Shown one piece after another: positions 22,534-34,700 of a DNA stretch of 64,000 bases (position 1 is the first letter of the stretch; each line of letters begins with the position of its first letter). This DNA comes from Hymenolepis diminuta (lineage: Eukaryota > Platyhelminthes > Cestoda > Cyclophyllidea > Hymenolepididae). The DNA lies in the NCBI GenBank assembly GCA_900708905.1, contig CAADRB010000003.1, positions 1,932,698 through 1,996,697 on the forward strand. The letters are read 5' to 3'. Below the pieces are notes generated by a model. It had not been told where the DNA came from. It made no database searches and worked only from the letters and a program-made list of their open reading frames with translations. The position numbers and the translations under genes were made by a program.

Positions 22534-24360
22534 ATGCAGCATCTTAGGTTTTTCATTCCAGTATTGTCTTTGTGGTATACCGGTACAATTTGTAGGTTTC
22601 CCAAGTTCACTGCGTGGAAACACCGGATCTATTTTTGGTTCCCTACGGGGTAGGACATGTGCCCAAATACCATGAATGGATGGAAAAATGGGATCTTCTT
22701 AAGCTAACTGCTTCCGAGCCACTTACATTGGAAGAGGTATATTACTATTGGTATCATTAGCTATATTGTTTTATAATTATGTTACCATTGGATTTCCGGA
22801 GTTTTTGGGTGAGGTGGCATGCTTATGTAACATCTCAATCCACTCCGGTACATTTAAAGGGGTTCTTTGTTACTAAGGATGCCGTTCATTAATCTATTAT
22901 CCAAAACATTGTCGTCAGTCTGTTTAACGATTAGATATAACCGGTCTCATGGTAATATTGAATACAACAGTGGTCATCGATGTACGAATGTCGCTAGCCG
23001 TTGTTTTATGGAGCGTACAATGTGCGGTTGGGTGAGTTAGGCTACATTTCATTCTGGAGAATACATTGACTGCATTTACAAAATAAACGGGTGTCCGAAA
23101 TTGTTTCACGAACTAATTGGCTGTTTGTGTATTAGGTCAGAGTGAGTTACGAGGTATCTCAATTCATTCTAGAAGGCTGATACGTTGTTTCAATCAGCTA
23201 GCGACCGGGCACAAGAGTAATATACTAGAAAAGAATGGGTTTTTTGCTTAAAGACGGGATTATTGTCAGTGGTTAAATTAGTTGGCGTAATATTGGCAAT
23301 TATCGATGAGTACGTTCGTTACGTGGGGTTGGTGGTTTTGCCTGTTTTGAGGAATGTTAGGTTGATTGTGCGGTTAAGGTGGACGTATTCTATGCTGCGG
23401 GTCTGTTCGTCCAGTCACCGGTGAGCTTTTCGAACTATCAGAAAAAAGGCATTTTAAAGTCGACGGGTAGGCTAAGAAATTTTATGAATGGTTTCTAAAT
23501 GTGTCCTGAGGTTCTTTCTGAAAGCATTTTTGAGTGGGCGACTTATATTGAGTCTATCGGATTTAGGGTCTGGTTGTAAATTTCTTTTACCAAAATGAGG
23601 TGGAGTTTGTTGTTTTTTAGGAGTATGAACAACAGCAGAATTGGCTAATTAAGGAGGATCGTATAACATTTATACTTTTGGAGAAATCCAGATTGTCTAT
23701 CTGTGGTACCTCAGGTCTTAATCCAATCAGCGAATCCGAATTTCCTTCGCTAAAGCCTCTTGTTAACGAATCTCCAATTAGTACAATATGCGAAGCCGAG
23801 GTGAATTCAATGATTGGTGATGTTAATTTTTACCTCATTCCTGACCCTGAATCGGATGCCCCTGATGTGTTCGAGGGTAGGTACTTTGATTGACTTAATT
23901 TAAAAACTCATTCCTACTGATATGTATTCAGTGGCGCACTATTTATTGCTTAGGCGAGGTATCGGTGATGATTGCAGAACCGTCTTCACGAGGTAAAGGG
24001 TTAGCTGCTCAAGCTTTAGCTGGCGCGCTTTTTTACGTTGAACGTCTTTTTCCGCACAATGTGACAGGTGTTGTGGCAAAAATATCCTTAGATAATGAAC
24101 CTAGCTTGCGGTTCTTTGAAAATAAACTTGGTTTCGTTGTGAGAAAGCGGAACACATGTTTCAATGAAGTAGGGCTTTATTGCATCTAATAACCATGCAT
24201 TTAGGCTGAATTAATTTGCCCTTTGTCGGAAATTGGAGGTTCTGCGATTGTTCAAGCTGCTGAAAAAGCGATTGCTTCATTGAGAAAATCTGGGAAAGAA
24301 TGGATATTCCGAGTGTATGACGTTGCCAAATTTAGATCGCATTTATTTACTTTAAGTTGA
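22534..24360 (+). CDS. NAT9: N-acetyltransferase 9 (GNAT family), five exons in the cis-spliced model
   Basis: Secure exons are 22596-22736, 23621-23876, 23954-24168 and 24205-24360, all GT-AG and phase-compatible. They encode L-V-P-Y...H-V-P-K-Y-H-E-W-M, L-T-A-S-E-P-L-T-L-E, then M-I-G-D-V-N-F-Y-L and V-M-I-A-E-P-S-S-R-G-K-G-L-A. The last is the NAT9 acetyl-CoA loop (R/Q-x-x-G-x-G/A motif). N-E-P-S-L-R-F-F-E-N-K-L-G-F and F-N-E-A-E-L complete the GNAT fold. NAT9 orthologues are linked to microtubule stability. The 5' end is uncertain. One option is ATG 22534-22536 with a 9-codon exon to 22560 and a 35-nt intron (264 residues in all). The other is trans-splicing at the AG ending 22595, where a flatworm spliced leader ending in ATG would give a start matching human NAT9 in length. 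The 884-nt intron 22737-23620 is otherwise empty. Confidence 0.92.
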
Positions 24361-25325
24361 AAATATACTCTTATCAATATTCGTTTTATTTGGCTAATTT
24401 TTTTATTATTTTTCCAGGTGCTTAGCTAGCAAAAGAATATGACATATCAGGGATTTTACGGACAAATAAGGGGAAATTTGCTCTAATTTATAATTCGTTG
24501 GCTGTTTGATTAGTATGCTTTTTGCATTCATATGCAGAAATTGGTGTAGTTAATACCATGTGTGAACTAGAAGATTCATTGTGTAGTTGTCAATGGTTAC
24601 CGCTTCCTATTGCTAGGTTGAATGGCCTTAGTGTTATGTTACAAGTCGTGAGTACTGGTTTTGTGGCTGCTCAGTTGATGCTTCCGAAAAGTATGACTCA
24701 TGCTTTAGTACTGGTCTGCTCATTAGACTACAGTTGACTCAGACTAGACGGAGAAAGTTAAGAAAGAATGCAGTTAACCTAAACTATTTTATTTATCAGG
24801 CAAAGGTGCTATATAGGAATGCGAGTCGTTTTCAGGTTGATGTTTGGAAATCAAAACACCGTCGGACTGTTAACACATTTAGTCCGATATAACTGTCAAG
24901 CTATCAGAAACGATGTGCGTCCGCATATTGATAAGGATGATGGGCTTTTTGGGACAATCTGTGGGAAGTAATTATTCCCAGGCAAAAAATTTTAGCTATG
25001 ATCTTCGCTTAAAATCCTGACTACCTTAGCAGCTCCAACCTATCCCAATTTAGAAGACGATAGTTATATTTGATTAATACGTCGAGACTGTGCTTTGAGT
25101 ACAGCAATATGTAAACCGATGGCCTACCCATACTGAAATCCGATTTAAAAGTAGGATGAAAAGGAAGATTAGTCGGCAGTGTGGGGTATTTGCTGATTAG
25201 ATTTGCTGTCAATTTGAACCACTAATAACGGTAGTAACTGTTGGACAAAAGTGAATACCTTTTATTCAAGAAATTAAATTAATAATTTATTGCTAATTAT
25301 TCATAAATTTTGTATATTTGTTAGA
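24361..25325. other. NAT9 3' flank
   Basis: No supported gene. A 71-codon open frame at 24522-24737 shows no recognisable domain. Confidence 0.4.
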
Positions 25326-25865
25326 GTGTGTTAAATTGCAGGGTCATTGTCCTGCATAATGCGGAGAAAACCCTACTATTACAGTAAATCCGTGGTTATT
25401 ATTGAGTTCTGGTATCTGTCACTATTTTGGGAGGCTAATTAATTTATAACGATAACAGGACGTGGTCAGCAAAAATCCGTTGAGATAAATTATTGCTAGA
25501 CCAAATAGGAAGTTTGGAGTTCAAATGCAAAGGCTTCCTCAGCCAATCAGTATCCCTGCACCTTAGCGTTGCTTGTATTTAAAGACCAAGCTCGTGGACA
25601 GCGACTCATAAGGAGCTCTTTTCGCTTAAAATTCTTACTATCTCATCGTCTACGGATCAATAAACCCTCTCTACTCAACACCTTTCTTGTTCTCGCTACT
25701 TTGGGAGCAGCCTAGCTAGTTTCAGGAGCAAATTGATAATGGAGGATCCTGCTAGACGCTATCTGGACTGCTTAGGAGGATTACCTAGCTGTAGCAAAAA
25801 GACTTATTGGTGTAGCATCCGCTACAGAAGAAGCCAGGAGGATAATAACTGATGCGAAGACTTAA
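25326..25865 (+). mobile_element. LTR retrotransposon relic: 5' LTR-like sequence plus gag start
   Basis: The segment has LTR-like features in order: TATTTAAAG (TATA-like, near 25578), an AATAAA in the CT-rich R-like zone near 25660, then TTTGGGAGCAGCC, a position where primer-binding sites lie. A short leader precedes ATG 25739-25741, which opens M-E-D-P-A-R-R-Y-L. The frame then shifts; 25776-25865 reads E-D-Y-L-A-V-A-K-R-L-I-G-V-A-S-A-T-E-E, a helical gag-like peptide with conserved-looking Ala/Glu spacing, up to a TAA. No second LTR is visible. LTR borders are approximate and the family is not identified. Confidence 0.4.
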
Positions 25866-28324
25866 TAATTATCATTATTATTAAAATTCATATTTACAGT
25901 TAACTTTCATTTGCAAATGAATGTTTTGTTTATCCTTGGCTAATAAGTTTCATCTTTTAGGTTCGGCAGAAGAGAACTATTATAGCTTCAAATGGATGAT
26001 TTAATTTACACTTCATTCCTGGTTTGTTATTTTATTGGACGTAGTAATACAAACAAGTTTCTCTATTTTTATTCAAGAGAAAACGCCTACATATGGAAAG
26101 CGGTAAGAAATCTCGGGTAGCTCTAGTCACAAGTAAAGAACAAATTAGGCTAGATATTCCCTCATTGAACTAATGGTGTTAAAAGGAAATAACAGTCTTT
26201 AACGAATGAGAAGACCAAAATTTGGGTTGAACAAGCGGGTGTTGAAAAACTGGGGAAGGAATGAGATGGAAAAGGAGAAAGGAGTAGGAAGAGGAATGGG
26301 AGGAAAGAGGGAGGTGTAAATGCCGAGCGAGAACAACCTGGATTGTGAGGAACAGGTGGAATGGGGTACTGTTTCGCGTTCTTTTTTCATTGACAAGTAG
26401 GGTGAAGGTATGAGTCGGCGTTCGATGGTACTATAGCTCTCAGTAAGTACAAATAGAGGATAAAGTCAAATTATTAAAAAAATCTTTGAATTTTGGATTC
26501 ATCAGAGTATTCTGTTTTTAGTTAAATCGTATGTCTTTCTCCAAATTCAAATTTCAGAATTAGAATTCAGGACTTCTGAGTGAATTAATTTTCGCGACTT
26601 CAGTGCTTACTGACTTGATAATAACTTCAGTTGGTTAGTTATACATTTTAACACATTTGCACATTCTCGCAGCCAAGAGCCACTAGCTTGAGCAAAGATT
26701 GCGAATGCGTTCATCCATTCAGTAAAACCTTAGCCATTGTTTTTCACCTTGTTTTTGACCCTTAAAACTGCTCCAGACTTTCAGAATTCTTGCATTAATA
26801 AATTATTTACTAATTAAATAACGTACGTCAGTTAATTATACATTGGAAAGTGACTTTCTCTAGCAAATCGCACCAAGCTTTCATAATTAAATACGACCAA
26901 TCACCCATGTTTAATTTCGAGATAACTTTTTCCTTTATTTTGAGAAAAATAGATTCATTACATAGCTGGACATCTAGTTTCAATTAAAAGAGGAAGTATC
27001 CGTGGCAATTCGTATTAAATAAATATGATGAGATGAGGAAGTAGGAACGCAATGATCAACACAAAGGTGTAATGGCTTATTATCGCTTGCTATAAATCAA
27101 GAAGGAAAGAATGGTCACTTGGATATATCCCTTAAGAAAGAGACTAGTTTCGTATAATCTAAAATTGCTTACTAACAACTCTAATAACTCAGAACAAAAA
27201 AAGGCGCTCACTATGAGTGGGCGTTTACTTGTTACGACAGGAACACATCATAATATTATTAAACATCTTGGCAAACTAGTTCTTTTGCAGCGGATTGGTA
27301 TTCACAAAATTTCGTACGATTTTTGTAAATTGTGCTCGTTTATACTACTACAATTACTGCGCATTTATACTCACCTACGAAAATCTCGTGTATGAAATCA
27401 GTGGTATACGACTACTTCGATTACTTCTTGCAAATTCGCTGCTTAATTTACTGCCTTCTCAATTCTGTTGTCCGGTGCAAATGGTAGAAAACAAATGCGT
27501 AGATGACAAGATGAAAAAAAGGATAAGCATAGAAGACAGAATAGCTGAGAACAGAAATATCACATCAATGTCTTCTAAAACTCATGGTCACTGAGTTGCA
27601 GACTTAAATGAAAGTGAGTGACTTAGAGGAATCCATGTCTACGATCTCCGAAAATTGCTATCCATGTCCCATTTCTGATTTCTTCCTAACTTGAGGCGGC
27701 TCGGGTCAATAAAAGAGGGACTTCTTAAACAACGAACAGACCAGTGATAAATGCCCTTTTCAATAAAGAAAGACCCAATTGGCTGTTATTTAAAAACTCA
27801 ACTTTCTTATCCACGGATTCAATAAGTTCACTCACTTGTTCCATCGCTCATCTTGGGCAGCGGAGCAGCATCTAAGAATGTCTCTAATGAGGAATAAATA
27901 CTACGCTGCCACACTTTCGATAAATTTTTATTCAGTGTCGTTGGTAATATCATCCAGTAGATGTGAGTCAGTGAATAAATTCCAGGTTTCATCGACTATT
28001 TCCTTGAATCCGTGAAATATAAATCCGTTCTCCAGTCCCACTAGAGCTCAATATTTTTCCTACTAGAGGGTGTCATTGAAAGGAGATCTCCCGTACTTCA
28101 CTCATACGAACAGTAACAATTATGCATTTCTGTGCGTCATCACGCTATTCAATTCATTATTTTATTCTGTTTCTCGTATTTTTATAATGAGTGTTAAGCG
28201 AAAGAAATTTTAAATACTAAATCAAGTACCACAAAGAATCTTCCCTTAAAAATCTCGGTACGATAAACTACATTTTTCCTAATCTGACTGAATAATATAA
28301 CGGAGTTACTGAAAGAAGCATAGA
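25866..28324. other. Intergenic, with polypurine tract
   Basis: No supported gene. About 26205-26370 is a strongly purine-rich tract on the plus strand (runs such as GGAAGGAATGAGATGGAAAA), which makes spurious minus-strand serine/phenylalanine-rich frames. Open frames at 27111-27594 are unremarkable. Confidence 0.4.
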
Positions 28325-28330
28325 TTTATT
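28325..28330 (-). terminator. Likely poly(A) signal of the GPR158-like gene
   Basis: AATAAA on the minus strand, about 160 bases after the stop codon at 28490-28492. The intervening 3' UTR is pyrimidine-rich on the coding strand. Confidence 0.55.
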
Positions 28331-28489
28331 TCGTGTACAGGCGAAGGCTTACTTAGTAGGGCTGGGCGATAGGACGGTACAGAAGAGGAAGGGAGGAAGA
28401 GATCGGACCGAACTTGGAAAAGGTTGACATCAAGAGGAGTTCATTTCAAGACTGATAAGAGAGAGAGAAGGAGGAGAAGGGGTCAAGGA

Positions 28490-31400
28490 TCAACTAGTCT
28501 CCTGCCTATGGCGCGTATATTCATAATATGAGGAGGTTGGCTGTTGATTCTTGGACCGACACCCGGTGGTAATATGTGGTGGATAAACTTCAGAGACTGC
28601 CTCTTTCTCCAGACTTGTGAGAGATCCCTCAGAAAGACGTGAAGTCTCTTCCTCATCCATTATCGAATTTCTCAACAGCGCGCCACTTCGTCCACTCCCT
28701 GACACTCCTGATCGTCTCGTGTTGGCTCCGCCTCCTCCTCCGCCACCAACCATGTTACTAGCTGTACTCACATCGCCCTGATAACCCGATGCACATTCAC
28801 CCATTACGCCACTGCCGTGATGCTTCTTATGGAAAGGCTGGAGGGAGAATCTGAAACGTAAGAAAAAAAAACCCAATGTTAAGTATCGATCAAGCAAATT
28901 TCGTTAGTAATTCCTGTTTTAAAGCAACCATTTGCATTTATTTCAACTGAGCTTATGGTAAATAGTAATATTATATGAGGAAGACTACGCTGGGAGATAT
29001 CAGTGTATAAGACTGTATTAGCTATGAAAGATAAGAGTGGGATAATTGCCAAACATTTATATCAGGTGGAAGAAAAGAGAGGACAATTGTCTCACGTCCA
29101 AAAATTAACGTTAATAAGTAAAGTTCAATAAGCTGAGGCCAATCAATAAGTAGTTAAAAGGCTGAGAGGTGAGTCATACATGGAACAGCATAAGGAAGTC
29201 AGACCAATGGGGAAGCTCCTAGGTCACTAAAGTAGATCAATCGGTTATTTACCTGTCTGGTTACCTAACGAATGTAGTGTCTGCTGATTTTCAGAATAGC
29301 ATGATTTCTTACTTCGCAAGGTAGGTTTATGGTTTTGTAAACCGGTTCCACAGACGAATTTCCAATGGTTAAATCAACCACGCATCTCTTTAATCTCCGA
29401 AATACGTGTAACTGACATTCCAGATTCATGGTCAAATTTTCACATTTTTAACTATAGATAAGTTAACATTACGTATTCCTTACTCCTTCGATGTCACAAG
29501 GGTGGACTGTGATGTATTGATATACTTCTATATATGCCTTCCTCAGCATCCGCCTCCTATGTTATCTACGTACAAGCGTCTCTCTTCCACTCTTCGTCCT
29601 CTCTCTCTACCTCTATCTACTAACGATTATTTGATTCCTATGTGCGGTACTTCCTTATCCTTCTTCTCCACTATGGTATGACTTACACCGATTTGTTGAA
29701 TTTTTTCCCGAAATACTGACAGGCTATATCAAGTTCAAATGTGCTATTCCTACATCACTGTCAGCTGCAACTCCTGAGACACCATAGAACATAATGATGG
29801 ATAAACATGATCAAATATTATAAACCTGACGCCAGGTAATTATTGAATCTGTGATGCCCAAAACCCGGATAATGAAAGTGGTAAACTCTTGGCTTGGTTC
29901 CCCTCTCTCCCCTACCTCTAACATTTGTATCTGCCCTCGCAGCTGTAACTTGTCACAATGTATTGAGTGCGATCGCAGTAGTAGTATCTGTGGTATCTTG
30001 GTATTAAATAATAAATTCTCTTTGAAACACGGCGACTAACCAGTTACAATTAGCGTACTAGTATGCTATTTAATTTTCTCTCTGGGACCTTTTGGGTCTT
30101 TGTACACAGTCTTCAGTACGTTACAGTACATAGTTACCGACTTTTTACAGGGGCAGAGGTCATGCAACACGTTGCAGTGAGCGAAGATCCTCTGATTGAA
30201 AACAACCATGTGGTCATCCATTTAATGACAGTATTTAATTAGCACGTATGATCATCCCAACTAGTAGATGCATACAATTAAGACAGAAAATTATGCTCTT
30301 TAATCAGCTGGTCTTAATGTTGTTAATATAGGAACCATCACAAGATAGGGAACTACATTGAGAAATGAATCAACTGGTGGGGCTGAAAAGACTCACACAA
30401 CTTTCACAGGCAATGCAAGTAGCCTTTGATAAGCTTATCAATTTGAAAGCAAAAATACAAGTTGGCTGTCAATCAACGGTAACTAATAGCAAACTCTACC
30501 CAACAGAACAACCGGGAGAGTGCGTATCTGATTCTCATTTACGTTCTAAATATTCACCATTTTTGACTTAACAAGGATTTGAGCAGTTATTCAATATTAC
30601 TTCCACTAAGGTCAATCATGTAAAACCTTTCTGGAACGAATAATTGCACAGTCGATTAAACTGTTGTTAATAGCACTTAATTTGGTAAGAGAGAAGGCAT
30701 CTTGGAGACACCCAGACAATATCGTTTATTTAGAGATCTCATACAGCATACAAATTGGATGCATAGCTGTCAAGTTCTAGTACACCGAAGGGAAAGCTCT
30801 GTGAGGTTTTATAGTTACCTTTTCTGTATTTAGACATTCTTTTCCGGTTTCAATTTATATCTGAGGATCATATTTGTGGAAATACTTTCTCTTCATTTCG
30901 TTGAACAGCTGTATAGGAGTATACATTTAGAAGAGCAAAATATGAGTAATTGCATGGGCAATTAAGAGTTTCCAAAATTGACAACCCATCACCGGATGTG
31001 CATTGATGACTACCAGTCTCATGACCTCTAATTTGATAGACACATACGTCAAATGCTGCATCACTGACACAAAATAGGCTATTCAAAGCTCACCGTTTAT
31101 GCATGTATGCGAAAAACAAACCGGGCCTACAGTAGATGAGATGGCCTGCTGAAAAATGTAGATCAAAGTTCATTTATCAGACACAGGAAATGATCTACTT
31201 TCATTTGACATGATTCTGTCTACCCTATTAATTTTACGATTGACCTAGTTTCGCTATATTTTGATTTGATGCAATCAAATCATAGTTCCTGCATGCAGGG
31301 TGAAAGATCAAGCGACTAATGCACAACAACCGAGTGAGTAGCGGACAGAGAGGCAGGACAACACAGGTTTTGAGTGTCGGAGAGCTTACAATGTCACACT

Positions 31401-31796
31401 CACCGACGTTGTTTTCGTCCACCTCTTCGTTTGCTGATGTGTGGATTATCCCTGCGCATTGCCTTGGTCTTGTATATTTCAATCGCTGTGTACAGGCGCT
31501 TCAATTCTCTCTATAATAGGCCACAAAATATGTAATCAATAAGCTCGTCAATTTCCACCCTTCAAACAGCTCGTTTTACTTACCCGGATGACTTCTGGAT
31601 CCATGTCAGCTAAATTGACGTCAGCCAAATCGAGTTCACCGTTGGAGGCAAGACGGAGTTTGTTGTTGGAGGGTACAAGATGTGGAGCCGCTGAAGCTCC
31701 CGGAGCCGCGCCCACCATTCCTCTTCGAGCTCCTCCTACACCAACTACCATTCCTCCTGTCTGCTGGGGTGTGGGAGGTTTGTGGATATACCAGAA
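28490..31796 (-). CDS. GPR158-like: Exons 10-12: cytoplasmic tail of the GPR158-like receptor
   Basis: Exon 10 (31796-31584) encodes F-W-Y-I-H-K-P-P just after TM7, a Gly/Ala-rich linker and D-M-D-P-E-V-I-R. Exon 11 (31510-31404) encodes R-E-L-K-R-L-Y-T-A-I-E-I-Y-K-T-K, then N-P-H-I-S-K-R-R; this helix corresponds to the GPR158 segment that contacts RGS7-Gbeta5. Exon 12 (28850-28490) encodes the basic R-F-S-L-Q-P-F-H-K-K, a run of seven glycines and a Ser-rich tail with E-E-E-T-S-R-L-S-E-G-S, ending at TGA 28490-28492. The tail is much shorter than in mammals. Confidence 0.88.
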
Positions 31797-34700
31797 CTGC
31801 AAAAGGGGGGTGAAAATAAAAAAAAACAAAGAATATAAAATTTGCATCCCAAGTTAATGGTGGCGAAAGGAAACCTTAACGGAGGCCAGAAAAGAACTTT
31901 TATAAGTCACAACGACAGAGAAAGATTTAATAGTTCTCTGAAATCTGTGACATTGATGAAAATGATGATGACAAATGAAGGTCGAACTTCGACTTTCGAT
32001 AGATTGTGCTACTTTCTAAAAGCCCCTCATAGTAATATAGATAGGATTTGAGTTGATAATACTAAATAAAAATGTGGTAGAGATCGAATAAATCAAAACT
32101 GTTTAATAACATTTCTGGATTTTTAAACTCGCTGATTTTCATAACAGCTTAAGTTGGATTTCAAGTAAATACTGAGCACAGATTATAATAATATGCTAGT
32201 CACTGTGTACGTCTGCAATGTCAGAGGTCACGGGTTTGATTTCTATCAGCGCAAACCAAATTATGTGGCAGAATTCTAGTCCCTCAATAGGGAGGATCCA
32301 TGATGCCATTCTGTATCCAAGATGAGCGTTGGAAAAAGCTTTCCTAAATGGGCTTAGAGATTATTACACTATGATGCTGACACACATGACTCAAAGCCAC
32401 AGCGTATAGGTATTATACGCTGGGAAGAAAGAAAAGATATTCGCAGATGGTCATCAGTCCTGTCTATTGTTTTCATCATTGTTAAGACTTATGCGGCGCA
32501 TTCAACTCTCAATAGTTAGAACGAACGGAAACTAGTGGGATCGGCGCTGATTTGGCCTTCAACCGTCAACCATGTGAAGAGATATCTATCGTCACAATCG
32601 TTATATTATTGAAAGACCAAATTATCTTGGAGGTATTACTATTACCCATAGTAACACAAAATGCTTTACAATTTTTAATTGCGGGAAGCAACCGAAATCC
32701 AATAATTGATAAAAGGGAGGGATCAAAAAATTCTGAGAACAATATTAAGATATAAAAGAATCATACTCCATTGGACTTTTTGGATTCAGGTTCCGAAATA
32801 TTTACTAAAAGGGCAGTCCCCGTTCCAAAATTTCCATTTAATGATTCATCCATTGAATTGCCTACGGTCTACGGTAGTCCGTGATTATTGACCGGTTTTT
32901 AATCAAGTAAGGTCGGTCTTGCCGCTTCAGTCCGCTTTTCTTCCTATGGTTGTGCAAGCAACATGATATTCAGCAGCTGACGGTTTTAACATAGCAAAGA
33001 TAAGGAAGCTAAAAATTCTAATTTTAAATATTTTCTTGAAGTTATGTAATTTCACTGGTTTGGAGTCAACAGTAACCATTCAGCTTTGTTGCCGCATAAT
33101 TTTCTTAATATGCTAAGCATATAACCTTACAATAGTTCATGCAAAATCAATGTGATTGTATTAATGAATCACAACAATCTATGAGATGAAATTATCTTCC
33201 AGAATTTGTTCATGATAATCTACAGAACCTTCTCTACATTTGTCTACCATGTAAGGTTGTCAAGGCTAACGTCAATAAACAAAGCATTAGCGAGTCGAAC
33301 TTCAAAATGGAAAACCTAACTGGAGGGTCACTTCTCCGACATTCTCTAATTGGATTTTTAATAGCTGCCGTTCAATGAATTCTGTTTCAGCCTTGACTCT
33401 TTATTCTTGATCTCTGGAAACTGGAAACAACATCAGTTTTAATGCGAGTCTCTTTAAAGGATTGTTTGAAAAAGACCATGTACATTCTTACGCCCTGAGT
33501 AAGGAAAAATTAAATTCCAGAATCCCTTGCACAAATTTTCCCCTTCTTTCCCCAAATTATTTCGTCATAGCAACGAGCATGCTTAACCGAAAAGTGTAAT
33601 GCGTACTATCTTTGTAAATAAACGATCTTTTCATAACTTTAGTTCATGAATTCATTCTGGTCAGCATGCATACCAACTATTACCTCACATTTATAAATTG
33701 AGTACTATTTTTTGGACTTGCTCTGGTACCTAATCGCAGATACTTATAAAAAAAATTCAAACAAACTAGACCTGAGCCTTACAGTCTGGGATTATAGCGT
33801 CTAAATTGCAGGGCGGTTATAGGCATATGTGGGTAGAAATGGGATCAAAATGATTGCTTCTCCTGTGCTTATCAAAGTAAGTAAATTCATTAATTGATCA
33901 TGAAAAAGTAGCATTTTTGGGCGTGAATGAGAGAAAAATCATATTTGACAAAATAATGGCATTGATATGGGGACATAGATATTCGAAGCATTACGGTAAA
34001 GATTAACACTACTGTAATGGAAAGGGCAGTAATTTTTCCCTCTTTATTTGACAATAAAGCAACTGATGATAAGGCTTACCTTGGGACCAAAAATCACCGC
34101 AATATTAACCGTCACTGTTAAATGACACCGGACAAAGTAGATTAGATACATGAAATCCGGGTGCATTGAGTACCAGATAAAGTGTCTGTAAGAAGAAACA
34201 AAATATTCATTGGATTCTTTTCGATAATTTATCAGTGTTTTAAACAGTTATACTCACCGAGTAAGGTAAAGTGTTCCAGAACCAACCAACTCGGTCAGAA
34301 GTGCAATAGTAATACACCGATTTTCATTGTAATCCGAGGGCGCTGACCAAATTAGCCGACAATAGTGCACGCCTATTAGCAGGATAGTCATCTCACCTAA
34401 GTCAAATAAAAACATAGATGATCTTATAAGAATAAGGACTTTATCTCCAGAAAACTAGACGACTTCACCTGCTTACCGAGTTCAATAACAATGTCCCAGA
34501 ATAAGGCCCTGCAAACTCTGAAGTACTGGTAGTTGATTTGGTCCTTCTGATTTACTCCTATCGTCTTATCAACTCTAGGCTCTGTTTTATCCTCCCGTCT
34601 AATTGCAGTGAAGTTGACAACAGGTAGACTAGAGTTTGACAGGCAGCTTCTACATCCGGAATCAGAGCTGACATTACTTGTCACTAAGGAAGGATCATGA

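Noticed and set aside
26199..26396. Minus-strand Ser/Phe-rich peptide
   Set aside because: Product of a plus-strand polypurine tract rather than a gene.
28851..28897. Upstream extension of the last receptor exon as a hydrophobic start (LTLGFFFLRF)
   Set aside because: It is intron sequence: the TTTCAG acceptor at 28851 joins exon 11 in phase and the protein matches the family across that junction.
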